From Alphaproteobacteria bacterium (GTDB lineage: Bacteria > Pseudomonadota > Alphaproteobacteria > RF32 > CAG-239), in contig JAFVBT010000083.1 in assembly GCA_017479785.1 (NCBI GenBank), positions 1 to 50,296 on the forward strand: a DNA stretch of 50,296 nt, given 5' to 3'. How positions within the stretch are numbered: the stretch's first letter is position 1; every line of letters starts with the position of its first letter. The notes under the pieces are model-generated. The model did no database searches and was not told where the DNA came from. It worked only from the letters and a program-made list of their open reading frames with translations. The position numbers were made by a program, and so were the translations under genes. Positions 33,643 to 42,675 of this stretch are shown here, one piece after another.

Positions 33643-34065
33643 TTAGTGAACGGACTTTTGAGGCAAAATCGGGTGGTTGCATAGAGAATTCAGCGGAACA
33701 ATCGGCAATTTAACCGAAAATTCCGTACCGTCCGCGGTTGCCGCCACACAAGAACCGTACAGAACAGCGGCATTTCCTTCAATAAATGCGGTATCTTCAT
33801 ACTCAAAAATTTCGCCCGGCTCCAAATCCGGAATTTCGCCATGGAAACCGAAGGACAGGTCATATTTTCTGTCGCCTTTATCATTGGCAACGCAAAAATC
33901 TTTTTTTAATAAACGGATTTTTTGATCTGAATTATTTTCTATACGCAAACAATATCCCCACAGTGCGTGATTATCATCGGCTTCATCAAGCTTTTCCTGA
34001 AAAGCCGAAACCATAATATCACCGGTTTGTGCCGTTACATAATCAAAATTTTCAAATTCAAGCAT
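33643..34065 (-). CDS. ApaG-domain protein
   Basis: A 140-residue protein with an ApaG (DUF525) beta-sandwich fold. The diagnostic core WGYCLRIENNSDQKIRLLKKDF, then GFHGEIPDLEPGEIFEYED, matches the family. ApaG domains are linked to Co/Mg homeostasis and protein interaction; the exact role is unknown. No signal. AAGGGGA lies 5 nt before the ATG. Convergent with the methyltransferase gene, which ends 31 bp away; its upstream gap holds a CtrA-like and a DnaA-like box. Confidence 0.85.
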   Translation of the reverse strand: MLEFENFDYVTAQTGDIMVSAFQEKLDEADDNHALWGYCLRIENNSDQKIRLLKKDFCVANDKGDRKYDLSFGFHGEIPDLEPGEIFEYEDTAFIEGNAAVLYGSCVAATADGTEFSVKLPIVPLNSLCNHPILPQKSVH

Positions 34066-34087
34066 AACAAAATCCCCTTAAACTTTA

Positions 34088-34153
34088 TTAAGGATTCATT
34101 AACCATTCAAAAAGTTCAAGAGGATTCTGAAGTTATACCGAGACTTATACACA
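34088..34153. promoter_or_regulatory. CtrA-like box and DnaA-like box in the apaG-cupin gap
   Basis: TTAA-N7-TTAAC at 34088-34103 matches the CtrA consensus, and TTATACACA at 34145-34153 matches the general DnaA box TTATNCACA, 41 bp apart. Each is common by chance in an AT-rich genome; the pair within 90 bp is suggestive only. Confidence 0.3.
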
Positions 34154-34155
34154 GA

Positions 34156-34521
34156 TTATTTGACGCGTCCGTAAACATCTTCAAAACGGATGATGTCATT
34201 TTCATCTAAATTTTCGCCGGTTTGAATTTCAATAAACACCAACAGAGAAGATGCGTCGTTACGGATACGATGCTTTGTTTCTGCCGGAATATAAACGGCT
34301 TCACCCGCTTTTTTAATTATTTCCATATTTCCAAGCGTTACAACGGCTTCACCGGAAACAATAATCCAATGTTCATTGCGAAAATGGTGCAGTTGCAAAG
34401 ATAAAATGCCGCCGCTGTTAACGGATATGCGTTTAACACAGAAATCTTCCGCACAATCTGTGACTTCCCAAGTTCCCCACGGGCGGGTATCTTTTTGACC
34501 GCGTATATAATTGTTTGCCAT
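34156..34521 (-). CDS. stand-alone mannose-6-phosphate isomerase-type cupin
   Basis: A 121-residue single-domain cupin like the C-terminal domain of type II phosphomannose isomerase. The start RPWGTWEV, then SLQLHHFRNEHWIIVSGEAVVTLG, shows the family signature; the metal ligands H..H..E are in the HHFRNEHW segment, with a later His in the KHRIRND strand. Without the guanylyltransferase domain it is likely a sugar-binding or isomerase module. No signal. AGGAAAA lies before the ATG. Confidence 0.88.
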   Translation of the reverse strand: MANNYIRGQKDTRPWGTWEVTDCAEDFCVKRISVNSGGILSLQLHHFRNEHWIIVSGEAVVTLGNMEIIKKAGEAVYIPAETKHRIRNDASSLLVFIEIQTGENLDENDIIRFEDVYGRVK

Positions 34522-34611
34522 TTGATTTTCCTTTTTTAGGGTTTACATAAGTCAAAAAATAGTATAAATAAAATAGCAAATGTTGCAATATTAATTTTTA
34601 CGGATGAAAAT

Positions 34612-36822
34612 ATGCGTACATCTACGGCCGTCAGCGAAGCATTAGCCATTCAGCGTGCAATAAGCGCAGAACTGGCGAAGCGAACATCTGTATCTGAAAA
34701 ATTGGAAAAGATTTTAAAAACTTTTGCGGAAACAACGACCGTAAATTCTGCCTTATTATATTCAACGGTTGATGAGAATTATTTAGAACTGATGGCATCG
34801 TACAACACCGATGACTACAAAACAAACTTGCGTTTTAACGAAGGTGTCATCGGGCGTTCGGCCGGCTTTCGCCGTTCCGAAAGTGCCGTTGAAAACGGAA
34901 AATCTGTGCTAAGTATGCCGATTTTGCGACAAAGCAGTACCATCGGCGTGATTGTGCTGATACGAAACAATGAAGACGGGTTTACGGATGAGGAAATTGT
35001 TTTGGCGGAAACAATTGCTTTATCATTGCCGGATTTGTTGTCTACTAAAGAATTTACTCAACATCGCAACTTGATTATCCATGAAAAAGGTATTGCGGTA
35101 CGCGAGGTGTTGCACGGAACGGGGCTGAATAAAGGATATGGTGTCGGTCGTGCGGTTGTACATCATCGTCATCGCGAAATTACCAATATTTTTGCAGAAA
35201 ATACGGAGTTGGAAAAGACTAAATTGGCAGAAGGTCGCGAACGTATGGTGGCCTATTTGGATGAAAAAATTGCCCAAGCCGGCAATTATATCGGCAATTC
35301 GGCGGAAATTATGGAAACCTACCGTATGTTTGTGATGGATAAGGGGTGGTATAAAAAAATTACCGCCAACATTGAACTCGGATATACGGCAGAGGCGGCG
35401 GTTGAACACGTATATGAAGATATGTGGAAAAAATTATCGGCTACCAATGACCCGTACATAAAAGAAAGAATTTACGATTTAAGAGACGTATCCGATAAGT
35501 TGCGTGCGTTTATCAGCGGGGATGAGGATACAATACAAATTTCTACCGATGAGGATATCATTATTATTGCACAAAGTATGGGACCTTCCGATTTAATGGA
35601 TTATAACTACGAAAAGATCCGTGGTTTGATTATAGAAGATTGTACGCCGACAATGCACGTTGTGATTGTGGCAAAAGCCTTGGATATTCCGGTAATTGCT
35701 AAAGTTCACGGCATATTTAAGGAAGTTAAAGCCGGCGAAATTATCGCAATTAACGGTACAACGGCCGAAGTCTATACGCATCCGTCTGAAAAGCTGATCA
35801 AAGAATATCAAAAAAAATCCGTCAGCCTTAAAACCGTTCTGGCCGATTTACAGCAGCTGAGCACCTTACCGAACAAAACCAAAGACGGGGTGAAAATAAA
35901 CTTGGCTCTTAACTACGGACTGGAATTGGACTATGATTATATTAAACCGACAAAGTGTGACGGTATAGGGTTGTACAGAACGGAAATTACTTTTATGTCC
36001 TCCGAAAGAATGCCCGATGTTGAAAAACAGGTTGCGCAGTATAAACGTTTATTTGATGCTGTCGGCAGTAAAAAGATTATTTTCCGCAGTTTGGATGTTG
36101 GTTCGGATAAATTTTTGCCGTATTGGGGTGAGATGAAGGAAGATAATCCGGCAATCGGGTGGCGTTCAATCAGGATTACATTGGACAGACGGGCTATATT
36201 GCGCCAACAAATGCGAGCAATGTTGCGTGCCGCTGCCGATAAAGAACTTAATGTAATGTTTCCGATGATTTCAACGTTGCAGGAATTTCTTGATGCCAAA
36301 GAAACTTTGTTGTTGGAATATGAAAAAGAAAAACAACGCGGCAATCCGACGGCGAAAAGTGTGAAAGTCGGTATTATGATAGAGGTGCCGTCCGTTCTGT
36401 TTCAGTTAGATGATATATATCAACACGTTGATTTTGTCTCGGTCGGTACGAACGATTTATACCAATTCACTTTTGCCTGTGACCGCGGTAATCCGCGATT
36501 ATCCGAAAGATATGACGTTCTGTCGGCTCCGTTCTTAAAACTGATGAAGTTGATTGTGGATAAGGCCAATCAGTACAAAGTTTATTGTTCCGTATGCGGC
36601 GAAATGGCCGGCAATCCGCTGGAAGCAATGGCTCTTATCGGATTGGGATATCGCAACCTGTCTATATCAGGCGCGTCTTATGCCGCTGTTAAAAAAATGA
36701 TAAACAGTATGAAAGTGGAAGATGTTGAAGATTATATCAAAACAATATTAAAATCTTCAAAAACAAGTGTTCGCCCGCAATTGACGGCCTATGCGTACGA
36801 TCACACTATTGCAATTGATTAA
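34612..36822 (+). CDS. ptsP: phosphoenolpyruvate-protein phosphotransferase PtsP (EI-Ntr)
   Basis: Transfers phosphate from PEP to the nitrogen-type HPr protein, linking carbon/nitrogen status to regulation. The protein has 736 residues. The N-terminal GAF domain (about 1-150) is followed by the enzyme I domains. The phosphohistidine is His349, but the usual GG-x-T-S/A-H motif reads C-T-P-T-M-H (344-349), losing both Gly. The PEP-binding barrel is intact: GLYRTEITFM, SVGTNDLYQF and the catalytic Cys in VCGEMAGNP. The start has a weak site; no HPr or EIIA gene is nearby. Confidence 0.93.
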   Translation: MRTSTAVSEALAIQRAISAELAKRTSVSEKLEKILKTFAETTTVNSALLYSTVDENYLELMASYNTDDYKTNLRFNEGVIGRSAGFRRSESAVENGKSVLSMPILRQSSTIGVIVLIRNNEDGFTDEEIVLAETIALSLPDLLSTKEFTQHRNLIIHEKGIAVREVLHGTGLNKGYGVGRAVVHHRHREITNIFAENTELEKTKLAEGRERMVAYLDEKIAQAGNYIGNSAEIMETYRMFVMDKGWYKKITANIELGYTAEAAVEHVYEDMWKKLSATNDPYIKERIYDLRDVSDKLRAFISGDEDTIQISTDEDIIIIAQSMGPSDLMDYNYEKIRGLIIEDCTPTMHVVIVAKALDIPVIAKVHGIFKEVKAGEIIAINGTTAEVYTHPSEKLIKEYQKKSVSLKTVLADLQQLSTLPNKTKDGVKINLALNYGLELDYDYIKPTKCDGIGLYRTEITFMSSERMPDVEKQVAQYKRLFDAVGSKKIIFRSLDVGSDKFLPYWGEMKEDNPAIGWRSIRITLDRRAILRQQMRAMLRAAADKELNVMFPMISTLQEFLDAKETLLLEYEKEKQRGNPTAKSVKVGIMIEVPSVLFQLDDIYQHVDFVSVGTNDLYQFTFACDRGNPRLSERYDVLSAPFLKLMKLIVDKANQYKVYCSVCGEMAGNPLEAMALIGLGYRNLSISGASYAAVKKMINSMKVEDVEDYIKTILKSSKTSVRPQLTAYAYDHTIAID

Positions 36823-36857
36823 ATTTTATGTTATAAGCGCACAACAGGAGAAAAACA

Positions 36858-37739
36858 GTGGAAGAAAATAATATGGAAAATGAAGCGCAAACCGTGGGCG
36901 AGATTATCCGCAATGCGCGCTTAAAACAAGGCAAAACAATCGGAGATGCCTCTGAAGAATTATGTATTCGCAAAGGCTATGTGGAAGCTATTGAAAATAT
37001 GGATTTGCCGAAAATGCCGCAAATGCCTTATGCTTTGGGTTTTGTGCGCAGCTATGCCGATTATCTGGGTTTGAACAGTAATCGCATAGTATTTTTGTAT
37101 CGTAAGGCAATTATGGGAGATGCGGCGGAAGAAGATGAGAACATCCAAAACGAGGAACCTTCCGTGCCTAATTTTAAACACTTGTTGAGTGCCTTTATCG
37201 GATTGATAATTGTTTTTGCAATTTGGACATCATGGCCGTTATTTGATAAATTTACGCAGGAAAATAACAATACTCAGGAAGAAACTGTTGTGCCGGAACC
37301 GGAAATCGTTGATGCCGACCAAACGGCAACAGAGGGCAGCGCGCCGGAAGAAATTGCATCAGAAGAAAAGAGTGAAGCCAAAGAAGATGTAAAACGGGAA
37401 GATCTGACGGCAGATGATTCGCAAAAAGAAGATGCTAAAAAGGAAGATATAGAAAAGAAAGATGCCGAAGAAGACACCGAAAAAACACCGGTGAAAGAAG
37501 AGAAAAAAGTCAAACTTGTTTTGACCGGACCGTCTTGGATTGAACTGAAACAGGGTGATAAGGCTTTGTTGAACGGCGTTTATCGTAAAGGTTTTGAATA
37601 TGAATTGACGCTGGGTAAGGGGCAAATTATCACTGTCGGCAGACATTATAATGTTCGTTTTTACGTTGATGGAAAACAAACTAAAGTTCTGTCGGCAATC
37701 AGAAGCAGAGATGTTAAAATAGATGAAGTTATAAAATAA
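36858..37739 (+). CDS. RodZ-like helix-turn-helix membrane protein
   Basis: A 293-residue protein with an N-terminal Cro/C1-type helix-turn-helix (about 12-75, including RKGYVEAIENMDLPKMP and ALGFVRSYADYLGL). One transmembrane helix lies at about 107-128, then an acidic/basic low-complexity segment (about 137-215), then a C-terminal DUF4115-like beta domain (216-293) outside the membrane. This layout is that of RodZ, which links MreB to the cell wall. The GTG start at 36858 has AGGAG at ideal spacing; an internal ATG at 36873 is too far. It follows ptsP by 35 bp. Confidence 0.88.
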   Translation: MEENNMENEAQTVGEIIRNARLKQGKTIGDASEELCIRKGYVEAIENMDLPKMPQMPYALGFVRSYADYLGLNSNRIVFLYRKAIMGDAAEEDENIQNEEPSVPNFKHLLSAFIGLIIVFAIWTSWPLFDKFTQENNNTQEETVVPEPEIVDADQTATEGSAPEEIASEEKSEAKEDVKREDLTADDSQKEDAKKEDIEKKDAEEDTEKTPVKEEKKVKLVLTGPSWIELKQGDKALLNGVYRKGFEYELTLGKGQIITVGRHYNVRFYVDGKQTKVLSAIRSRDVKIDEVIK

Positions 37740-37828
37740 ATACCGAAAATTTGAAAAGTGTGCGGCATTTGTGTGCAAATACAAAAATGTCTTGGCGATA
37801 GCTTTCGGAGTCGGATAGGAATTAAAAA

Positions 37829-38899
37829 ATGAATTTTGAAGAAAAACTTGCTAATGTTGTTAATCGTTATGAAGAAGTTCAGTCTTTGCTGACGACAACA
37901 TCTTCTTCCGAGGAACTTGTTAAGTTAAACAAAGAACTGGCTGTTTTGGAGCCGGTTGTTACCGCTATTCAAAAGTATAATCATGAATTGCAAGTTATGC
38001 GCGATGACGAGGCAATGATAAACGATACCTCGTTGGATAAGGAAATGCGCGAGATGGCCGAAGCGGAATATTACGAAGCCAAGGAAAAGTTGCCGACTTT
38101 GGAAAAAGAAATCAAAGTTTTGTTGCTACCGAAAGATGCAGATGACGAGAAAAACGCAATTTTGGAAGTTCGCGCCGGCACCGGCGGGGATGAAGCAGCT
38201 TTGTTTGCGACAGTTTTGTTTGAAATGTATCAGAGATATGCACAAAAACAAGGTTGGCGCTTTGAAATGTTGGATGCCAATGAAAACGGTTTGGGCGGTT
38301 ATAAAGAGGCCAGTGCCAAAATTACCGGTAAAGATGTTTTTGCAAAATTAAAATTTGAGTCCGGTGCACATCGTGTTCAACGTGTTCCGATAACCGAATC
38401 TCAAGGGAGAGTTCACACTTCGGCGGCAACGGTTGCCGTTTTACCGGAAATTGAAGAAGTTGATATGTATATCAATCCTGCAGATTTGAAAATTGATGTT
38501 TACCGCGCTTCGGGAGCCGGCGGACAACACGTTAACCGCACGGAGTCGGCTGTTCGTATTACGCATATACCGACCGGAATTGTCGTTCAATGTCAAGATG
38601 ATCGTTCTCAGTTTAAAAACAAAGAAAAAGCAATGAACCACTTGCGTGCAAAGTTATATGACGAACAAAAAGCCAAAATTGATGCCAGCTATTCCGAAAA
38701 GCGTAAGTTGCAGGTTGGCAGCGGCGACAGAAGTGAACGGATTCGTACGTATAATTATCCGCAAGGTCGTGTGACGGATCACCGAATAAATTTGACGCTG
38801 TATAAACTTGATGAAGTCGTCGCCGGTGAGGCTTTGAACGAAATCATAGACGCTTTAATTGCGGAAGATCAGGCTGAGCGTTTGGCAGAAATTGATTAA
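37829..38899 (+). CDS. prfA: peptide chain release factor 1
   Basis: Recognises UAA and UAG stop codons and triggers peptide release. It has 356 residues. The peptidyl-transfer GGQ is in SGAGGQHVNRT, and the sequence around GDRSERIRTYNYPQGRVTDHRI is diagnostic for RF1. The usual following gene prmC (GGQ methyltransferase) is not here; a repeat and an unknown gene follow instead. GGAATTAAAA precedes the ATG. Confidence 0.97.
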   Translation: MNFEEKLANVVNRYEEVQSLLTTTSSSEELVKLNKELAVLEPVVTAIQKYNHELQVMRDDEAMINDTSLDKEMREMAEAEYYEAKEKLPTLEKEIKVLLLPKDADDEKNAILEVRAGTGGDEAALFATVLFEMYQRYAQKQGWRFEMLDANENGLGGYKEASAKITGKDVFAKLKFESGAHRVQRVPITESQGRVHTSAATVAVLPEIEEVDMYINPADLKIDVYRASGAGGQHVNRTESAVRITHIPTGIVVQCQDDRSQFKNKEKAMNHLRAKLYDEQKAKIDASYSEKRKLQVGSGDRSERIRTYNYPQGRVTDHRINLTLYKLDEVVAGEALNEIIDALIAEDQAERLAEID

Positions 38900-38923
38900 T
38901 AAGGATATCTTTTGATTTTTAAA

Positions 38924-38970
38924 CGTCATTGCGAGGAGCGGTGCTAGCCGGCGACGCGACAATATCCCTC
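38924..38970 (+). repeat. REP-like repeat after prfA
   Basis: Starts CGTCATTGCGAGGAGCG and carries internal pairing GCGAC/GTCGC-like segments. It resembles the dispersed repeats common in intergenic regions of Alphaproteobacteria and shares the CGTCATT start with the copy in the suf operon. Confidence 0.7.
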
Positions 38971-39031
38971 GTTGGCGTATAATCCGGAGTTGCTTTTAAA
39001 CTAAAACGAGAGAATATAAAAAAGTTGTTAA

Positions 39032-39841
39032 CTAATCAGTTATATCTTTGCCAATAAGCTTAGATGTTCTTATATTACCCTCCATATGTCGAATTTTTGC
39101 TTCATTTTTTATCGCTTCTTCCGTCATATTCGGGTGTCTTTCTTTCAAATGACTCATAACGCGTTTTTTAGCCTCTGTTATATCTTGTGATACACCAAAG
39201 TTCATTTTTTTCTCACTAAGAAGTTCTCCATTTTTCCAGTGTTTAACTACAGAGAATTTGTCCTCATCGTCATCAACATGAATATATTCAACACCATTTT
39301 TTTTACCATTTTTTTGTTGCCATTCATCCCAAACCACCCCATCCGTAGAAGCCTGACACGGACCATTATAATTTTCAATTGTTTCACTTATACTTATTTT
39401 ACCACCATCCATATGAGTTTTTGCAACCTTATGATAAAAATTTTCTAATTCATGAACTTTCTTTTCTTCATAGACAATTTCACCTTTTCCAATTTCAACA
39501 ACTTCCTCTGATAACTCTTTTTTTTCTGCCAAATACGTTACAGATTTACGTTGTCTGCCGGTAAATATTCCATCTTCAATAAATCCTTCACGTTCTTCAT
39601 ATTGCTCGTGATGAAAACCCTCTTTTTTTTCAAGCTTGTCTTTGTATTCTTCTATATAAGTCTTTCCATCTCTATAGGTTTCCGTATAATCTATACGCCA
39701 TCCATTTTCATCTACTGTAAGTTTATGCACACCAACCGGGATACCATTTTCATATGTTTTCTCTTCTCCGCTATAGGTATCATAGTTTAATTGTCCAACA
39801 ACTCCATTTATTTTATTTTCTCCAGAATCATGCATACCCAT
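39032..39841 (-). CDS. MORN-like hypothetical protein, possibly acquired
   Basis: A 269-residue soluble protein. Repeated Tyr/Gly/Lys strands (NGVVGQLNYDTYSGEEKTY, then GWRIDYTETYRDGKTYIEEY, then later ENYNGPCQ) resemble MORN or YwqK-type beta-hairpin repeats. No signal peptide. The C-terminal third is helical and charged (EAKKRVMSHLKERHPN). The gene is even more AT-rich than its neighbours and is bracketed by REP-like repeats on both sides, between prfA and rlmH, where I would expect housekeeping genes. No partner gene is visible. Function unknown. Confidence 0.7.
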   Translation of the reverse strand: MGMHDSGENKINGVVGQLNYDTYSGEEKTYENGIPVGVHKLTVDENGWRIDYTETYRDGKTYIEEYKDKLEKKEGFHHEQYEEREGFIEDGIFTGRQRKSVTYLAEKKELSEEVVEIGKGEIVYEEKKVHELENFYHKVAKTHMDGGKISISETIENYNGPCQASTDGVVWDEWQQKNGKKNGVEYIHVDDDEDKFSVVKHWKNGELLSEKKMNFGVSQDITEAKKRVMSHLKERHPNMTEEAIKNEAKIRHMEGNIRTSKLIGKDITD

Positions 39842-39941
39842 AACCTTTCTTATATTACTCCATATACGGTATGCACATAGTACTATATAACGGCATATTT
39901 GTCAAGTTTTTTGCAAAAGGTAAAAAAATAAAGTCATGCCT

Positions 39942-39960
39942 ATTTTGCGGAACGCAAAAT
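39942..39960. repeat. short perfect hairpin
   Basis: ATTTTGCG/CGCAAAAT 8-bp stem with 3-nt loop, part of the repeat-rich gap before rlmH. Confidence 0.6.
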
Positions 39961-40011
39961 TCAAGGCATCTCCGAATTAAATAAAAAAAATAAGCGCTAC
40001 GCAAAGATAAG

Positions 40012-40054
40012 ATTCCTTGATTCGCGGATGCGCCGCACCGCGAAAGGAATGACA
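40012..40054 (-). repeat. REP-like repeat on the minus strand
   Basis: Reads GTCATTCCTTTCGCGG on the minus strand and folds back on AAGGAAT and CCGCGAA segments. Same family start as the other two copies, in inverse orientation. Confidence 0.65.
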
Positions 40055-40111
40055 ATATAAGAGACACTTCGAAAGGTGCCTTTATAAAAATGGTGCGGGT
40101 AATAAGAATCC

Positions 40112-40552
40112 CTACACGCGGTGGTAGGGATGGTGGTTGATAATTGTCTGGATTCGGTAAATTTGTTCGGTCAGCACGGCGCGCATTAATATGTGCGGCA
40201 ACGTCAGTTTGCCGAAAGAGAGAATTAAATCAGCCTTATCGCGGGTAGATTGCAAATGTCCGTCGGCACCGCCGATTAAAAAGCAGATTTCCGAGCAACC
40301 ATCCACAATCCAGTTTTCAACTTTTTCCGCCAACGCCGGACTGGAAATATTTACACCGCGCTCGTCCAAAACAATCACCTTGGCACCGGTCGGAATGGAG
40401 TGCTGTAAAAATTCTGCTTCGTCTTTCTGATTGGAATTATCCTGTTCTTTAATAACAATATCCCACCCCGAACGCTTAATGTATTCGGCAATTATTTCTG
40501 CTTCAGGAGCATTTTTTTTGCATTTACCTATGGCGGCAATTATAATCTTCAT
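40112..40552 (-). CDS. rlmH: 23S rRNA (pseudouridine-1915-N3)-methyltransferase RlmH
   Basis: SPOUT methyltransferase acting on 23S rRNA helix 69. The ATG at 40552 (MKIIIAAIGK) gives 146 residues; an in-frame upstream extension is not supported. The SAM-binding trefoil-knot motif FLIGGADGH and the C-terminal HHPYHR (NHHPYHRV) are characteristic. It follows rsfS by 16 bp in one operon. Confidence 0.95.
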   Translation of the reverse strand: MKIIIAAIGKCKKNAPEAEIIAEYIKRSGWDIVIKEQDNSNQKDEAEFLQHSIPTGAKVIVLDERGVNISSPALAEKVENWIVDGCSEICFLIGGADGHLQSTRDKADLILSFGKLTLPHILMRAVLTEQIYRIQTIINHHPYHRV

Positions 40553-40568
40553 GGTAATAGAAACCGGC

Positions 40569-40922
40569 TTATTCTTTGCGCAAATTGGCAACCGACTGCC
40601 ACATTTTTTCCAAATTATAGAAAGCACGTACTTCCGGACGGAATATATGAACAATCACATCAAATGCGTCAATCAAAACCCAGTCGGCTTTTGTTTCACC
40701 TTCAGTTGTACTGCGACAACCGGCGGCTTTCAGATTTTCTTCAATTTTTTGCGCAATTGAGGCAACATGCCGATTTGATGTGCCACTGACCACAACCATA
40801 TAACTTGCAATAGATGTTTTGCCTTCCAAGTCAATCACAACAACGTCTTCGGCCTTCATATCTTCCAAAGCGTTTGTTATTATTTTCAAAATTTTATTAT
40901 CTTCCTGAATGCTTTTTACCAC
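40569..40922 (-). CDS. rsfS: ribosomal silencing factor RsfS
   Basis: Binds L14 on the large subunit and blocks subunit joining in slow growth. It has 117 residues, normal. Core VVIDLEGKTSIASYMVVVSG and the C-terminal DVIVHIFRPEVRAFYNLE are family hallmarks. It lies 13 bp after obgE and 16 bp before rlmH. Confidence 0.95.
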   Translation of the reverse strand: MVKSIQEDNKILKIITNALEDMKAEDVVVIDLEGKTSIASYMVVVSGTSNRHVASIAQKIEENLKAAGCRSTTEGETKADWVLIDAFDVIVHIFRPEVRAFYNLEKMWQSVANLRKE

Positions 40923-40935
40923 GTTTATTTTCCTC

Positions 40936-41994
40936 CTAATCTAACGGGGACCAAGGTTTTGTCGGTGTTTCGACAGTGTTATTTTCAGTTTCTTTTTCAG
41001 TTTTTTTCAAAGTTGTCACAAATTTGCTGACAGCACTTAAACACGGCATTAAATCTCGCTGTGCTACGGCAGAAATTGCAAAAATTTCGTTTTTGGTAAC
41101 TTTATGCAGAGCTTTGATTTTATCGCTGATTTCTTCGGCATTTAATGCATCGCATTTATTCAAAGCAACTACTTCCGGTTTATTTTTGAGTTTATCACTA
41201 TACAATTCCAGTTCACGACGAATCGTCTTGTAATCGGCGGCAATATCCTCCGAAGTTCCGTCCAGAACGTGCAAAAATACTGAGCAACGCTCAACGTGCT
41301 TTAAAAATCGGTCACCGAGTCCCGTACCCTCATGTGCACCTTCAATTAATCCCGGAATATCAGCCAAAACCAGTTCCTTACCGTTAATCCACGCCACACC
41401 CAAATGCGGATGCAATGTGGTGAAAGGATAGTCGGCAATCTTCGGGCGTGCTGAAGTTACTGCAGATAAAAAGGTTGATTTTCCGGCATTCGGTAAGCCG
41501 ATTAATCCGACGTCGGCAATAATTTTCAAGCGCAACCATACCCAAATTTCTTCGCCCGGTGTTCCCGGACCGGCATAACGCGGTGCCTGATTGGTAGATG
41601 TTTTAAAGCGTGTATTGCCCAAACCGCCTTTGCCGCCTTTTGCAATTAAAAAACGTTCGCCGGCTTTAATCATATCTTTTAGCACGGTTTCGCCGTCATC
41701 GGCAACAATTTCGGTACCGACCGGAACTTTGATGATTAAATCTTCGCCCTTATAACCGGTCATTTCCGAGCCCATTCCCTGTTGGCCTTTTTGCGCTTTG
41801 AAATGTTGCTGATAGCGAAAATCAATAAGCGTATTTAAATTCTCAACCGCTTCAAAATAAACGCTGCCGCCGTCGCCGCCGTCCCCGCCGTTCGGTCCGC
41901 CGAACTCAATAAACTTTTCGCGGCGAAAGGCCACACAACCTTTTCCGCCGTCGCCGGCTTTAATGTATATTTTTGCCTGATCCAGAAATTTCAT
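40936..41994 (-). CDS. obgE: GTPase ObgE/CgtA
   Basis: Essential GTPase for large-subunit assembly and stress control. It has 352 residues, with the Gly-rich Obg fold at the N-terminus (GGPNGGDGGDGGS) and the GTPase domain: G1 GLPNAGKST, G3 DIPGLIEGAHEG, G4 NKCD. The C-terminal tail is short, lacking the acidic extension seen in some species. Downstream of rpmA-rplU. Confidence 0.97.
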   Translation of the reverse strand: MKFLDQAKIYIKAGDGGKGCVAFRREKFIEFGGPNGGDGGDGGSVYFEAVENLNTLIDFRYQQHFKAQKGQQGMGSEMTGYKGEDLIIKVPVGTEIVADDGETVLKDMIKAGERFLIAKGGKGGLGNTRFKTSTNQAPRYAGPGTPGEEIWVWLRLKIIADVGLIGLPNAGKSTFLSAVTSARPKIADYPFTTLHPHLGVAWINGKELVLADIPGLIEGAHEGTGLGDRFLKHVERCSVFLHVLDGTSEDIAADYKTIRRELELYSDKLKNKPEVVALNKCDALNAEEISDKIKALHKVTKNEIFAISAVAQRDLMPCLSAVSKFVTTLKKTEKETENNTVETPTKPWSPLD

Positions 41995-42020
41995 AAATTT
42001 AATCCGTCACTTGAGTAAAA

Positions 42021-42049
42021 ATAAAGGGGCACAAGGCCCCCTTAAAAAG
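42021..42049 (-). terminator. intrinsic terminator after rpmA
   Basis: AAGGGG/CCCCTT-type stem with A/T runs between rpmA and obgE on the minus strand; partial read-through is expected if obgE is co-transcribed. Confidence 0.6.
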
Positions 42050-42062
42050 TTTTCGTTAAAAC

Positions 42063-42317
42063 TTATTCGGTAACAACAGAAACATAAACTTTGCTGTCAG
42101 CCTTTGTTTTAAATTCGACTTTGCCTTCGGAAGTAGCAAAGATTGTATGATCTTTACCCAAGCCGACATTTTGTCCCGGATGATACTTCGTACCGCGTTG
42201 ACGAATGATAATGTTTCCCGGGATAACAGCTTCACCGCCGAATTTCTTCACACCCAAACGACGACCTTCAGAATCGCGGCCGTTATTGGAGCTACCACCA
42301 GATTTCTTATGTGCCAT
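42063..42317 (-). CDS. rpmA: 50S ribosomal protein L27
   Basis: Large-subunit protein near the peptidyl-transferase centre. It has 84 residues; AHKKSGGSSNNGRDSEGRRLG is diagnostic. Follows rplU by 15 bp. Confidence 0.98.
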   Translation of the reverse strand: MAHKKSGGSSNNGRDSEGRRLGVKKFGGEAVIPGNIIIRQRGTKYHPGQNVGLGKDHTIFATSEGKVEFKTKADSKVYVSVVTE

Positions 42318-42332
42318 AACGCTTTCTCCCTA

Positions 42333-42635
42333 TTACTTACCTAAAATATCCGTAATCTTAACGATTGTGATATTTTGTCTGTGACCATTTTTACGACGAT
42401 AGTTCTGTCTTCTCTTTTTCTTGAAAACGATAACTTTTGCGTCTTTTGCCTGTTTTACAACCAAAGCTTTAACGCTTGCACCTTTAACCAACGGCGTACC
42501 GATAGTAGAGTCCAAGGCTAAAACTTCGTTGAAAACAACTTCTTTTCCTTCTTCACCGGCGATTTTTTCAATTTTAACAACATCACCCGTTGTGACGTTA
42601 TATTGTTTACCGCCTGTTTTAATTACTGCGTACAT
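42333..42635 (-). CDS. rplU: 50S ribosomal protein L21
   Basis: It has 100 residues. YAVIKTGGKQYNVTTGD and the basic C-terminus KKKRRQNYRRKNGHRQ are characteristic. First gene of rplU-rpmA-obgE-rsfS-rlmH, with its own promoter. Confidence 0.98.
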   Translation of the reverse strand: MYAVIKTGGKQYNVTTGDVVKIEKIAGEEGKEVVFNEVLALDSTIGTPLVKGASVKALVVKQAKDAKVIVFKKKRRQNYRRKNGHRQNITIVKITDILGK

Positions 42636-42675
42636 ATTCTTTCACCTATTATTTAAACATAAAGCAATGGCTTGT

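Noticed and set aside
39855..40067. Open frame of 70 codons on the minus strand
   Set aside because: It lies entirely over the REP-like repeats and hairpin; no ribosome binding site and no protein-like composition.
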